Assembly: GCF_037076345.1 (NCBI RefSeq)
Contig: NZ_AP024702.1
Location: 1,426,001-1,490,000, forward strand
DNA from: Haloferula helveola
GTDB lineage: Bacteria > Verrucomicrobiota > Verrucomicrobiia > Verrucomicrobiales > Akkermansiaceae
Direction of reading: 5' to 3'
Length of the DNA stretch: 64,000 nucleotides
Both the position numbers and the translations under genes were made by a program. A model generated the notes under the pieces. The model was given only the letters and a program-made list of their open reading frames with translations. It was not told the origin of the DNA and searched no databases. The stretch's first letter is position 1, and every line of letters starts with the position of its first letter. Below, piece after piece: positions 1 through 9,029 of the stretch.

Positions 1-1053
1 CTGCGGCAGGAGCGGCGAGTAATCGAGCCCCTTCTCCTTGCCTCCGGCGATCAGCACCACAGGACGGGTCTGCGACTTCAACGCGCTCTCGAGCGCGTGG
101 AGGTTGGTCGCCTTGGAGTCATTGAGCCACTCGACGCCGTCGAGGGTCCGGACCAGTTCGCAACGGTGGCGCGGTGGCGCGTAACCATCGAAGGCGGAGC
201 GGATGGCGTCTTCCCCGACTCCGAGCGCGACGCATGCGGCGATCGCCGCCATCGCATTCTCCGCATTGTGCAAACCGCGGAGATGGGATGCTTCGTGCAG
301 ATCGAGGAATTGTTTTCCGCCGTGAAGGATCAGCTGGCCGTCGGAGAACCAATCCGCTGACTGGTCCTCGGTCGAAAAGGTCACCAGCTTCGCCGTCGGC
401 ATCGGAATCTCCTCACCTAGCCGCACCACGGCGGTCTCCGCCTCGGTCTGGTTCTCGAAGATCCGGAGCTTCGCGCGGCGGTAACTGTCGACATCCGGAT
501 AGCGATCCATGTGGTCGGGCGCGAAGTTCAGCCAGATCGCGACGTCCGGGCGGAAATCGACAATCGTCTCGAGCTGGAACGAACTCGCCTCCAGCGCCAA
601 CACGTCGGGCGGCGGATCCGCCATCACGACTTCGCAGACTGGCCGGCCGTAGTTGCCGCAGGCTGCCGCCGTCCGGCCGTCGGCGCGGATGATCCGCTCG
701 ACCAGCTCGGTGGTCGTGGTCTTGCCATTGGTCCCGGTGATCGCGATGATACGACCTCCGTAGTAGCGGCTTGCCAACTCGATCTCGCCGATGGTTTCGC
801 TCGCCTTCCCAGAGAATGCCTCGACGAAAGGCCCGTAGGTGTCGATGCCCGGGCTGACCACCAGCAGGTCGCAAGGCTCGGCCGATTCCGGATCGGCGGC
901 CGGATGCGACTCTGCCCCTTTGATCGGCGGGTCGATGGCTTCCCGCGAATCGAACACGTGGACTTCCGCCCCTTCCCGCAGGGCAAGCGCGACTGCGGCC
1001 CGGCCACTGGTGCCGGCTCCGAGGATGTTCACGCGTTTTCCGGAAAGGGTCAT
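1..1053 (-). CDS. murD: UDP-N-acetylmuramoylalanine--D-glutamate ligase MurD (3' end cut by window)
   Basis: Cytoplasmic ligase that adds D-glutamate to UDP-MurNAc-L-Ala in peptidoglycan precursor synthesis. Reading the minus strand from the ATG at 1053 gives an open frame to the window edge. It starts MTLSGKRVNILGAGTSGRAA, a nucleotide-binding fold typical of Mur ligases, and later has the ATP-binding loop ITGTNGKTTT and the segment FAPDHMDRYPDVDSYRRAK, which is characteristic of MurD. The start codon shares one base with the mraY stop (TGATG), so the two are probably translationally coupled. About 351 residues are visible; the C-terminal domain lies outside. Gene order (murE, murF, mraY, murD) supports the call. 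Confidence 0.93.
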   Translation of the reverse strand, partial: MTLSGKRVNILGAGTSGRAAVALALREGAEVHVFDSREAIDPPIKGAESHPAADPESAEPCDLLVVSPGIDTYGPFVEAFSGKASETIGEIELASRYYGGRIIAITGTNGKTTTTELVERIIRADGRTAAACGNYGRPVCEVVMADPPPDVLALEASSFQLETIVDFRPDVAIWLNFAPDHMDRYPDVDSYRRAKLRIFENQTEAETAVVRLGEEIPMPTAKLVTFSTEDQSADWFSDGQLILHGGKQFLDLHEASHLRGLHNAENAMAAIAACVALGVGEDAIRSAFDGYAPPRHRCELVRTLDGVEWLNDSKATNLHALESALKSQTRPVVLIAGGKEKGLDYSPLLPQ

Positions 1054-2267
1054 CAGACGATTTTCAGAAGGGCGAGACCGAAGAGGGCGAGCATGATCGA
1101 GACGATCCAGAAACGAATGATCACCTGGCTCTCATGCCAGCCGCGCAGCTCGAAGTGGTGGTGGATGGGCGCCATCGCGAAGATACGCTTCTTGCGCAGC
1201 TTGAAGGATCCGACCTGCAACATCACCGAGAGGGCCTCCATCACGAACACGCCGCCGATGATCACCAGCAGAAGTTCCTGCTTCACGCAGATCGCCGCGG
1301 TGCCGAGCGCGCCACCGATCGCCAGCGAGCCTGTATCGCCCATGAAAACCTTGGCGGGATGGCAATTGAACCAGAGGAATCCGAAACCGGCACCGGCCAA
1401 CGACAGGAGGAACACTGTCAGTTCGCCAACGTAGCGGTTGTAGGGAATCGTCAGGTAGTCGGTCGCCATGAACAGGTGGCCGGCGAGGTAGGCGAGAATG
1501 CCGTAGGCGAGCGATACGGTGATCGTGCAGCCAGTCGCGAGACCGTCGAGGCCGTCGGTCAGGTTCACGGCGTTCGAGCAGCCGATGATGATCGCGATAA
1601 AGAACGGGATGATCAGCCAGCCAAGATCGATCAGGGACACCTTCAGCAGTGGGAAGCTGATCTCGCTGATGCTCATCGGCATACCACCGAAGCGGTAACT
1701 CGGTGCCCCCGCGGCGAGTTCCTCGGGTGTCGCTCCATAACCGGAAATCTCCGGCTTGAAGTAGATGAACAGGGCGGCGACCAGGGCGACGAGCAACTGC
1801 CAAAACAGTTTCCCGCGGGCACTGATGCCGTCGGAGTTCTTCTTCTTCACCTTCGCGTAGTCATCGCAGAAACCCAGCAACCCGAGCGCGCCCATCGTGC
1901 AGGCGCAGACCGCGACGAAGGGATTCAGCGGGCGGGCGCAAACGAGGGTCGAGATCAGAACCGAGCCTAGGATCAGCACCCCGCCCATAGTCGGCGTGCC
2001 GACCTTGCCGCCGTGCAGCTCGGCGAGCTTGTGGACCTCGGCCGCCGTGCGGATCGGTTGGCCGACCTTGAGCGAGATCAGCCGGCGGATCACCCTCGGA
2101 CCGAAAAGCACGCTCAGCACAAACGCCATCAGGCAGCCGAGCGCGGCACGGAAGGTGATGTATTTGAGCAGGTTCAGGAAACTCAGCGCATGCGCCCAAC
2201 CCTCGGTTCCAGAAGCCTTCTCGGCGTCGAACGCCGCCTGCCACCATTCGTAAATCCAGTAGAGCAT
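1053..2267 (-). CDS. mraY: Phospho-N-acetylmuramoyl-pentapeptide transferase MraY
   Basis: Integral membrane enzyme that moves phospho-MurNAc-pentapeptide to undecaprenyl phosphate, making lipid I. The 404-residue product is highly hydrophobic with about ten membrane segments. It has the family signatures FCDDYAKV, NAVNLTDGLDGLA (magnesium/substrate loop) and the C-terminal MAPIHHHFELRGW. The frame could open at a TTG at 2285, but the ATG at 2267 shares its first base with the murF stop (TGATG). That coupling, repeated at mraY-murD, makes 2267 the better start. It belongs to the dcw operon. Confidence 0.95.
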   Translation of the reverse strand: MLYWIYEWWQAAFDAEKASGTEGWAHALSFLNLLKYITFRAALGCLMAFVLSVLFGPRVIRRLISLKVGQPIRTAAEVHKLAELHGGKVGTPTMGGVLILGSVLISTLVCARPLNPFVAVCACTMGALGLLGFCDDYAKVKKKNSDGISARGKLFWQLLVALVAALFIYFKPEISGYGATPEELAAGAPSYRFGGMPMSISEISFPLLKVSLIDLGWLIIPFFIAIIIGCSNAVNLTDGLDGLATGCTITVSLAYGILAYLAGHLFMATDYLTIPYNRYVGELTVFLLSLAGAGFGFLWFNCHPAKVFMGDTGSLAIGGALGTAAICVKQELLLVIIGGVFVMEALSVMLQVGSFKLRKKRIFAMAPIHHHFELRGWHESQVIIRFWIVSIMLALFGLALLKIV

Positions 2268-3634
2268 CAGTTGTTGGGGGGACAAACACGGTTCATGACC
2301 TTTTCCATCGCGGCACTGCGGCTCGCCTTGAAGAGGACGACATCACCCGGCCGGAACCGGTTCGAAAGAATGGAGGAGGCGGCATCACCGTCCGGAATGT
2401 GGTCGGGCACACCGGCACCGCGGGCGATGCCTTCTGCCCCTTCCCCAACGGAAATCACCGCAACACCGCGGGATGCGGCGAGACGACCGACCTCGAGATG
2501 GGCTTCAGGGCCATGGCCACCGAGTTCACCCATCGGACCGAGCACGGCGAAGCGACGCCCGCCGTCGCCGACCGGTGTTTCGGCCAACGTCTCGATCGCC
2601 GCCGACATCGACTCGGGATTCGCGTTGTAGGTGTCGTCGTAAACGGTGATGCCCGACGACTCGTAGCGCCGCAGGCGCCCGCTGGTCAGTTCGGCGGTCG
2701 ACAGGCCGCAGGCGATTTCCTCCGGATCGATTCCGAGAAACCATCCGCACCCGGCAGCGAGCAGGGCGTTCTTGACCATGTGGCGGCCCAGCGACGGCAG
2801 ATCGACCTCGGCCACCTCCTTGTCCTCGATCACCAGCGTGAAACGGGTCCGCCCGCCTTTCGGAACCAGATGCTCCGCCCGGATCAGGCCCCGACCGTTT
2901 CCGACCGGCACCACCCGCGCTTTGGTACGAGACTTGAAGTAGTCATAGAAATCGCAGCCGGCGGGCACGAAGAGCAAGCCATCGGACGGCAAAGCGCGTG
3001 CCAGGGCGCCCTTTTCCTCGGCAATCCCCTGACGGCTTCCGAGATACTCGATGTGGGCCGTACCGATGTTGGTGATCACGCCCATGGTGGGCATCGCGAT
3101 CTCGCATAGCGGGGCGATCTCTCCGGCATGGTTCATTCCCATTTCCACCACCGCGGCACCATGATCCGGAGTGAGGGCAAGCAGCGTCAGGGGCACGCCG
3201 ATGTGATTGTTGAGATTCCCGCGGGTGGCAAAGACGTCGTATTTCCGAGCGAGCACCGCCCGGGTGAAATCTTTGGTGCTGGTCTTCCCGTTGGAGCCGG
3301 TAATCCCGACCACCGGAATCTCCATCTGAAGCCGCTGCCATCGTGCGAGACGTTGCAAGGCCAGCAGTCCGTCGCCCACCTTGATCACCGTCGCACCACA
3401 AGCGTCGGCTCCTCCATCCCAGCGCTCGACAACCACCACCGCCGCCCCGGCGGCCGCCGCCTGCGGCGCGAAATCATTGGCATCGAAGCGATCGCCCCGG
3501 AGAGCGAAGAACGCATCACCCTCGCCAACCGACCGGGTGTCGGTCGACACCGTCGAGACCATCTGGTCACCACTGCCGAGGACCAGCTCTCCCCCCGTCA
3601 CCTGCGCGATCGTTTTCGCGTCGATCGGGTTCAC
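2267..3634 (-). CDS. murF: UDP-MurNAc-tripeptide--D-alanyl-D-alanine ligase MurF
   Basis: Cytoplasmic ATP-dependent ligase that adds D-Ala-D-Ala to complete the pentapeptide precursor. The 455-residue product has the ATP-binding loop GITGSNGKTSTKDF, followed by NLNNHIGVPLTLL and the MGMNHAGEI segment typical of MurF. The C-terminal Mur ligase domain has DDTYNANPESM. The start is a GTG whose last two bases and following A form the murE stop (GTGA overlap). A purine-rich stretch just upstream, inside the murE end, can serve as ribosome binding site. The length fits the family. Confidence 0.95.
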   Translation of the reverse strand: MNPIDAKTIAQVTGGELVLGSGDQMVSTVSTDTRSVGEGDAFFALRGDRFDANDFAPQAAAAGAAVVVVERWDGGADACGATVIKVGDGLLALQRLARWQRLQMEIPVVGITGSNGKTSTKDFTRAVLARKYDVFATRGNLNNHIGVPLTLLALTPDHGAAVVEMGMNHAGEIAPLCEIAMPTMGVITNIGTAHIEYLGSRQGIAEEKGALARALPSDGLLFVPAGCDFYDYFKSRTKARVVPVGNGRGLIRAEHLVPKGGRTRFTLVIEDKEVAEVDLPSLGRHMVKNALLAAGCGWFLGIDPEEIACGLSTAELTSGRLRRYESSGITVYDDTYNANPESMSAAIETLAETPVGDGGRRFAVLGPMGELGGHGPEAHLEVGRLAASRGVAVISVGEGAEGIARGAGVPDHIPDGDAASSILSNRFRPGDVVLFKASRSAAMEKVMNRVCPPNN

Positions 3635-5133
3635 CGCCGCCCCCTTTCTTCCCTCGGCGGGCGCTCCGCCAACGCCTTGCGGGCCTCCCTCCGGTCATCG
3701 AACTGGATGGTCTCGTCGGAAAACTGCTGATACGTCTCGTGGCCTTTGCCTGCGATGAGCACGATATCCCCGTTGCCGGCGGCATGGATCGCGATGCGGA
3801 TCGCTTCGGCACGATCAGGAACACTCTTGTAGCGCGCACCGTCCATGCCCGCCTCGATTTCCCCGATGATCGCCTCCGGATCCTCGCCACGGGGGTTGTC
3901 GGAAGTGATGATGCAAGCATCGCTGTAACGAGCCGCCGCTTTCGCCATCAGCGGGCGCTTGCCGCGATCTCGATCACCGCCACAGCCGAATACGGTGATC
4001 AGTCGACGCGGCTCGAGTTCCTTGAGCGTTCGGCAGGCATTCTCCACCGCGTCCGGGGTGTGGGCGTAGTCGACAAAGACCGTGACTCCATCGCGGATGC
4101 CGCAATTCTCCATCCGTCCGGGCACCTGGGGTGCCTCGGCCATCGCAGCGATGGCGTTGCGAAGCGGAATCCCGACCGCCCTCGCCGCCCCGAGGGAAGC
4201 GAGAATGTTGTAAGCATTGAAGCGCCCGATCAACGGCGCGCGGACCAGATACTTGCGCCCTTTGGCCTCGAGCTTGAATTCCATGCCGCGTGCCGACTGG
4301 CGGAAATCGATCGCACGCAGATCGGCACGCAGGCCGAACCCATAGGTCACGACCGACATCTGGCCTTCCAAGGTCTCGGCCAATTCCGCCCCGCTCGGAT
4401 CATCCAGATTGAGCACCGCCACCGGCTTCTTTTCACGGGGATTCGACGCGGCATCCTCGAACCACGAAATCTTCGCGGCGGCATACGCCTCCATTGTGCC
4501 GTGGTAGTCGAGATGGTCCTGCGTCAGGTTGGTGAAAACGAGAGCATCGAACGCGACGTCGGCCACCCGCTTCTGATCGATGCCGTGTGATGACACCTCG
4601 AGAGCCGCACCGCGGCAGCCGTTGTCGGCCATGCGACGGAGGATCGACTGCAATGCGACCGCATCTGGCGTGGTGTGGCTGGCCTCGACGACCCCCTCGC
4701 CGTCGTCGACCTGCACCGTTCCGAGCAGGCCGGCCCGATGCCACTCCGTCTTCATCAGATGGTGGCTTAGGAATCCGGTCGTCGTCTTGCCGTTGGTTCC
4801 GGTGACACCGACCAGCTTGAGCTCTTGCGACGGGTTCTCTGCAAGGCCGGCAGCCAACGAAGAAAGCGCGAGCCGCGCGTCGGCGACCTGAATCCAAGTG
4901 ACCGTGGATGGATCTCCGGTCTCGGCAGCCGTTTCGGAAATGACCGCGACAGCTCCGGCTTCGACCGCGGGGCCGATGAAACGCCGACCATCCGACTGCG
5001 TGCCACGGATCGCGACGAACACGAAACCCGGCTCGATCGAGCGCGAATCAGACGTGACCCCGGTCACCTCGATATCGAGATCCCCGACCACCAAGGGCTT
5101 CCGCAGGCCCGCCACCAACTCTCGAAGCTTCAT
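3631..5133 (-). CDS. murE: UDP-MurNAc-L-Ala-D-Glu--2,6-diaminopimelate ligase MurE
   Basis: Cytoplasmic ligase adding the third amino acid to the peptidoglycan stem peptide. About 500 residues from the ATG at 5133, which overlaps the ftsI stop by four bases (ATGA). An upstream in-frame extension exists but lies inside ftsI and is not needed. Seen: the GVTGTNGKTTTGFL ATP loop, HTTPDAVALQ, and ITSDNPRGEDP. In the family, the DNPR motif reads out meso-diaminopimelate rather than lysine, so the wall peptide is predicted to be meso-DAP type. The gene is coupled to murF downstream. Confidence 0.95.
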   Translation of the reverse strand: MKLRELVAGLRKPLVVGDLDIEVTGVTSDSRSIEPGFVFVAIRGTQSDGRRFIGPAVEAGAVAVISETAAETGDPSTVTWIQVADARLALSSLAAGLAENPSQELKLVGVTGTNGKTTTGFLSHHLMKTEWHRAGLLGTVQVDDGEGVVEASHTTPDAVALQSILRRMADNGCRGAALEVSSHGIDQKRVADVAFDALVFTNLTQDHLDYHGTMEAYAAAKISWFEDAASNPREKKPVAVLNLDDPSGAELAETLEGQMSVVTYGFGLRADLRAIDFRQSARGMEFKLEAKGRKYLVRAPLIGRFNAYNILASLGAARAVGIPLRNAIAAMAEAPQVPGRMENCGIRDGVTVFVDYAHTPDAVENACRTLKELEPRRLITVFGCGGDRDRGKRPLMAKAAARYSDACIITSDNPRGEDPEAIIGEIEAGMDGARYKSVPDRAEAIRIAIHAAGNGDIVLIAGKGHETYQQFSDETIQFDDRREARKALAERPPREERGRR

Positions 5134-7052
5134 GGCGTCTCGGCCCCGGCGAGGGCGTCCTCGTCGAGCGGTTCGGTGGGGGTCAGGTTCATATGGGTCG
5201 CAATGCGGCCGGCGATCTTCGAGAAAATGGGAGCGGCGATCGTGCCGCCGTAGCGGTTCACCTCCTCGGTGCACGGGTCGTCAATCACCACAAGGCAGAC
5301 GAATTCGGGATCCTCCGCCGGCATCATGCCGGCGAACGAAACGGTGTAGTGTCCGTGCTGGTAGTAGCCGTTCTTGATCCGGACCGCCGTGCCGGTTTTG
5401 CCCGCGACCTTGAATCCCGGAACCGCGGCCCGCGTGGCGGTGCCGCCTTCCTCGACCACGGTTACAAGAGCCTCACGAAGATCCTCCGCGACTTCCTCAC
5501 GGATCACCCGCCGAACCACTTCGGGCGAGAATCGCTCGAGCACCGTGCCGTCGCTGGCAATGATCGACCGGACCACCCGGGGGCGGATCAGCTCACCGCC
5601 GTTCGCGATGGCGCCGTAAGCCGATGCGATCTGGAGAGGCGTGACGTTCAGCGCGTAGCCATACGACGCGCGGCTGAAATCGATCAGGTTCTCGGTGTTC
5701 CTCACCACCCCCGACGACTCACCGCTTAGAAGGATCCCTGTTTTCTCCCCGAAGCCGAACCGTCCGGCGTACTCATAGAAGCGGGTGTCGCCCAGCTGCC
5801 TCGCGATCTTGAACGCACCGATGTTGCTTGATTTCTGGAGCACCTTCCAAACCGGGATGATTCCGTATGGATGGTGGTCCGGAATCGACAGCGCACCCTC
5901 TTTGTAGAACCCCCACTCGCAATCAATCAGCGTGCTGGGCGAAACAAGACGTTCATTGAGCCCGCCCGCTGCGGCGATCACCTTGAAAGTACTACCCGGC
6001 TCGTAGATTCCCTGAAGCGCGTAGTTCATCGCACCCTCGGAGAGCCCTTCCTTGAGGTTGAGATTGAAGTGGGGACGGTTGACCATCGCCAGCAGGCCTC
6101 CGGTCTTCGGGTTCAGAACAACCACGCACCCACGGCCGCTGATGTATTCCTTCAGGCCCGCGTCGAGCTCTTCCTCGACAATCGCCTGAATCCCCATGTC
6201 GAGGGTGAGCCGGACGTTGAGTCCGTGCACCGGCGGGATCATCGCACCCTCCTCGCCCGGCATCGGAATGTTGAGGTGGTCCCAGACTCCGTCGGTTCCG
6301 TGCAGGAACTCCTCCATCGCGGCCTCGACCCCGAACTTGCCGACCTGGCGGAAGACCTTCTTGCCATTTGGTGCGACTGCTTCCTCCTCGCCGGTGTATC
6401 CGATCACGTGCGTCGCGAGATCCGGTGAAGTGTACCAGCGCTTGATCGAGTTCTCGAATTGGAAGCCCTTGAGGTGGTTCTCAAGGATCAGACCGCGCAG
6501 GCTGTCGGCCACATCCTCGGGAAGATCCTTGGCAATCGCGTAGTAGGCGCGCCCCTTGGACTTGGGCTTGTCAATGCGGGCACGCAGCTCCTCCTTCCGC
6601 ACGCCGAGTGGACGTGAAAGCGTCTCCAGCACCCGCGAGACATACCTTTCGACCACAATCTCGGGCGGCTCCTCTTCCAGAATGATGCTGCGGAACGCCT
6701 TCAGCTTCCGCGCCTGCTGCTCACCGGTGAGCTCGTCCCAACCAGGCTCTTCCGAAGCACGCTGGTAGGCGAGGGCTCGCACCACCACCACCGGATCGTC
6801 GAAGAGCTTCGCGTCGACCATCAGATCGCTGAGCATGATGCTCTTGGCCAGCACCTCGTCGTGCCGGTCGACGATCTTGCCGCGCAGCCCTGGCAGAATC
6901 TCGCTACGGTCATACGCCGCGCGCGCGCGCTCCGCATACTTCTTCTGATCCCACACCTGGATCTGGATCAGCCGCACCGAAAGCAAACTGAGCCCGGTCA
7001 CCAGGACCAGGCACAGCAGGAGGCAGCGGAACTGAAAAGCGCGGGACGACAT
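5130..7052 (-). CDS. ftsI: Division-specific transpeptidase FtsI (penicillin-binding protein 3 type)
   Basis: Septal peptidoglycan DD-transpeptidase, anchored in the inner membrane with its catalytic domain in the periplasm. The 640-residue product begins MSSRAFQFRCLLLCLVLVTG, a short cytoplasmic tail and one membrane anchor. A PBP dimerisation domain follows. The transpeptidase domain has the three active-site motifs: S354-T-F-K357 with the nucleophilic serine, S408-S-N, and K552-T-G. No PASTA repeats are visible after the KTG motif. The ATG at 7052 is chosen because the frame upstream runs through the ftsL-like gene in another frame. It lies between ftsL-like and murE in the dcw order. Confidence 0.94.
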   Translation of the reverse strand: MSSRAFQFRCLLLCLVLVTGLSLLSVRLIQIQVWDQKKYAERARAAYDRSEILPGLRGKIVDRHDEVLAKSIMLSDLMVDAKLFDDPVVVVRALAYQRASEEPGWDELTGEQQARKLKAFRSIILEEEPPEIVVERYVSRVLETLSRPLGVRKEELRARIDKPKSKGRAYYAIAKDLPEDVADSLRGLILENHLKGFQFENSIKRWYTSPDLATHVIGYTGEEEAVAPNGKKVFRQVGKFGVEAAMEEFLHGTDGVWDHLNIPMPGEEGAMIPPVHGLNVRLTLDMGIQAIVEEELDAGLKEYISGRGCVVVLNPKTGGLLAMVNRPHFNLNLKEGLSEGAMNYALQGIYEPGSTFKVIAAAGGLNERLVSPSTLIDCEWGFYKEGALSIPDHHPYGIIPVWKVLQKSSNIGAFKIARQLGDTRFYEYAGRFGFGEKTGILLSGESSGVVRNTENLIDFSRASYGYALNVTPLQIASAYGAIANGGELIRPRVVRSIIASDGTVLERFSPEVVRRVIREEVAEDLREALVTVVEEGGTATRAAVPGFKVAGKTGTAVRIKNGYYQHGHYTVSFAGMMPAEDPEFVCLVVIDDPCTEEVNRYGGTIAAPIFSKIAGRIATHMNLTPTEPLDEDALAGAETP

Positions 7053-7060
7053 GAATCGAA

Positions 7061-7405
7061 TCAGGGGCGCACGGCCACCGGCACCGGATCCGGCTGGGCC
7101 AGCAACTGCACTTTCTCGACGACGCCGTGATCGACGGCCGCCAGGGAGGAATTCATCAGTTCGAGCTGGGCCCGGATCTCGTAACGGTCGAGCAACCGCT
7201 CCTTGCGGACATCGATCACCTGGATGTCGAGGTGATGCTGCTCGATCCGCTCGCGTGCCTCGGCGATCTTGCGCTCGGTCTTGATCTGACCGTTGCGGTA
7301 GATCGCATGGAGCGCACCACCGGTAGTCGCGACAATCGCCATCAACGCCAGCGCGATGAAGGCGGCGACGGGCGTCTGGGTGTCTTGGGAACGTTTGCGG
7401 TTCAT
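7061..7405 (-). CDS. ftsL: FtsL-like small bitopic division protein
   Basis: A 114-residue protein with a short basic N-terminus (MNRKRSQDTQT), one membrane segment (about residues 12-32) and a periplasmic part rich in charged and heptad-like residues (KTERKIAEARERIEQHHLDI). This is the architecture of FtsL, the bitopic scaffold of the FtsQLB complex. The name rests mainly on that architecture and its position between rsmH and ftsI, since FtsL sequences are poorly conserved. Its ATG overlaps the rsmH stop by four bases; eight bases separate it from ftsI. Confidence 0.75.
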   Translation of the reverse strand: MNRKRSQDTQTPVAAFIALALMAIVATTGGALHAIYRNGQIKTERKIAEARERIEQHHLDIQVIDVRKERLLDRYEIRAQLELMNSSLAAVDHGVVEKVQLLAQPDPVPVAVRP

Positions 7406-8364
7406 GGTCGTGGAGTCGTTGGGTCCAGAAGCTCGGCGACCCGCAGTTTCGCACTGCGGGCCCTCGGATTGATTCGGATCTCTTCGTCGCTTGGAGCGAT
7501 CGCTTTGCGCTGTGGCAGCCGGAATGCCCAGCGCGGGTTTGGCCGTGGCTCGGGCCACTCGGGGCGGTCCAGCCATGGCCGGGACCGGTCCTGCATGAAT
7601 TGCTTCACCATCCGGTCCTCGAGACTGTGGAAGGTAATGACGAGCAACCGGCCCCCTGGCTTGAGCAGGTCGACCGAGTGCTCGAGCGCCCGCTGCAGGG
7701 ATCCGAGTTCGTCGTTCACCGCGATCCGGATCGCTTGGAACGAACGGGTCGCCGGGTGCGTCCGCCCCTTCCGCCCGACCGCCTTTTCGATGCAGTCGGC
7801 CAGATCCAGGGTGGACTGAAAGGGTTGCTCGTTGCGGCGGCGGACGATCGCAGCGGCGATTCGCCGGGCCTGCGGCTCCTCGCCGTACTCCCGGAGAATC
7901 TTGCGGATCTCCTCTTCCGACCACTCGTTGACCACCGTCGCGGCGGTCAACTCCGTCGCGGGTCCCATCCGCATGTCGAGCGGGCCGTCGCCCCGGAACG
8001 AGAATCCCCGTTCCGGGGCGTCCAGCTGACGAGACGAAACCCCGAGGTCCAGGAGCAGGCCATCAGCCCGCTCTCCCCCCTGGACCTCAGGGTTGTCTCG
8101 GAAATCCGAGAAATTGCCCTGCCAGGTGCTGAAGCGCTCGCCGTACTTCGAAAGCCGCGCCTGCGCGTGCGCGAGGGCTTCCGGGTCGCGGTCGATGCCC
8201 AACACGCGGGCGCCGGCTTCGAGAAACATCTCGCTGTGCCCGCCCCCGCCGAGGGTGCCGTCGATGATGAATTTGCCGGACCCGGCGGCCATCCATTCCC
8301 GCGTTTCCTCAGGGAGGACCGATACGTGGTAACCTGGACGGCCGCTGTCCGACACATCACACAT
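7402..8364 (-). CDS. rsmH: 16S rRNA (cytosine-1402-N4)-methyltransferase RsmH (MraW)
   Basis: SAM-dependent methyltransferase acting on C1402 of 16S rRNA in the ribosomal P site. From the ATG at 8364 it gives 320 residues, normal for the family. It starts MCDVSDSGRPGYHVSVLPEE, then IIDGTLGGGGHSEMFL and LGIDRDPEAL (SAM pocket), DLGVSSRQLD and the C-terminal ITFHSLEDRMVKQFM. The frame stays open about 270 codons further upstream through the repeat array. I do not extend the gene because copies of the array differ without favouring third codon positions. A GGTGA five bases before the ATG can act as ribosome binding site; it lies in sequence shared with the array units. Confidence 0.94.
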   Translation of the reverse strand: MCDVSDSGRPGYHVSVLPEETREWMAAGSGKFIIDGTLGGGGHSEMFLEAGARVLGIDRDPEALAHAQARLSKYGERFSTWQGNFSDFRDNPEVQGGERADGLLLDLGVSSRQLDAPERGFSFRGDGPLDMRMGPATELTAATVVNEWSEEEIRKILREYGEEPQARRIAAAIVRRRNEQPFQSTLDLADCIEKAVGRKGRTHPATRSFQAIRIAVNDELGSLQRALEHSVDLLKPGGRLLVITFHSLEDRMVKQFMQDRSRPWLDRPEWPEPRPNPRWAFRLPQRKAIAPSDEEIRINPRARSAKLRVAELLDPTTPRP

Positions 8365-8379
8365 GAAAGTCACCGGCCG

Positions 8380-8851
8380 CCGCCCCGCAAACCAGCCATG
8401 GAAACCGGGGCGGACAACCGTGTCATGACGCTTCGGAAGGACCGCTGTCCCTTTCGTTCCTTCCGATCGCTTGGAAAAAAGTTCCGCGGCCCGTGCCGTA
8501 AACCAGCCATGGAAACCGGCACGGACACGCGGGTTGATTGGCGAAAGGAGCACTGTCCCGAGAAACTCCCTCCGCTCAGCCTGGAAAGTCACCGGTCGCC
8601 GCTCCGCAAACCAGCCATGGAAACCGGAGCGGACAACCGTGTCATGATGCACCGGACGGGCCGCTGTCCCTTTCGTCCCGTCTTGGTGCTTGGAAAATGA
8701 TTCCGCGGCCCGTGCCGTAAACCAGCCATGGAAACCGGCACGGACACGCGGAGTAAGTGGCGAAAGGAGCACTGTCCCGAGAAACTCCTTCCGCTCAGCC
8801 TGGGAAATCACCGGTCGCCGCCCCGCAAACCAGCCATGGAAACCGGAGCGG
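8380..8851 (-). repeat. Five-copy alternating hairpin array between mraZ and rsmH
   Basis: Five near-identical 34-base hairpins lie at 8380-8413, 8491-8524, 8599-8632, 8710-8743 and 8818-8851. Start-to-start spacing is 111, 108, 111 and 108 bases. Each has 8-base arms around an 18-base loop that is the same in all copies except its first base (c in copies 1, 3, 5; t in 2, 4). Stems of copies 1, 3, 5 are one type and of 2, 4 another. Arms co-vary: ccgccccg/cggggcgg, ccgctccg/cggagcgg, ccgtgccg/cggcacgg. Copy 5 is mismatched as C-A on the plus strand but becomes a G-U pair in the minus-strand RNA, the direction of the operon. Spacers share a GGGACAG core (minus strand). The function is unknown. 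Confidence 0.9.
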
Positions 8852-9029
8852 ACAACCGTTTGGGTCACGGTGCGGAGAGCTGTCCCGAACACTCCGGACC
8901 GTGGGAAAAATACGCCCAACCCCAGCACCCGCGCCGTAGCGGAGGTGGGTGCCACCGGACGACTGGGTCCGGATGCCGGGGTTGGAAGGGCGAACAGCAT
9001 GTTGTCGTTCGTTGGGTGAAATTCTTCGT

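Noticed and set aside
8380-8851. CRISPR array
   Set aside because: Repeats are palindromic and spaced about 77 bases apart, and the spacers are related to each other (alternating units), unlike CRISPR spacers; no cas genes nearby.
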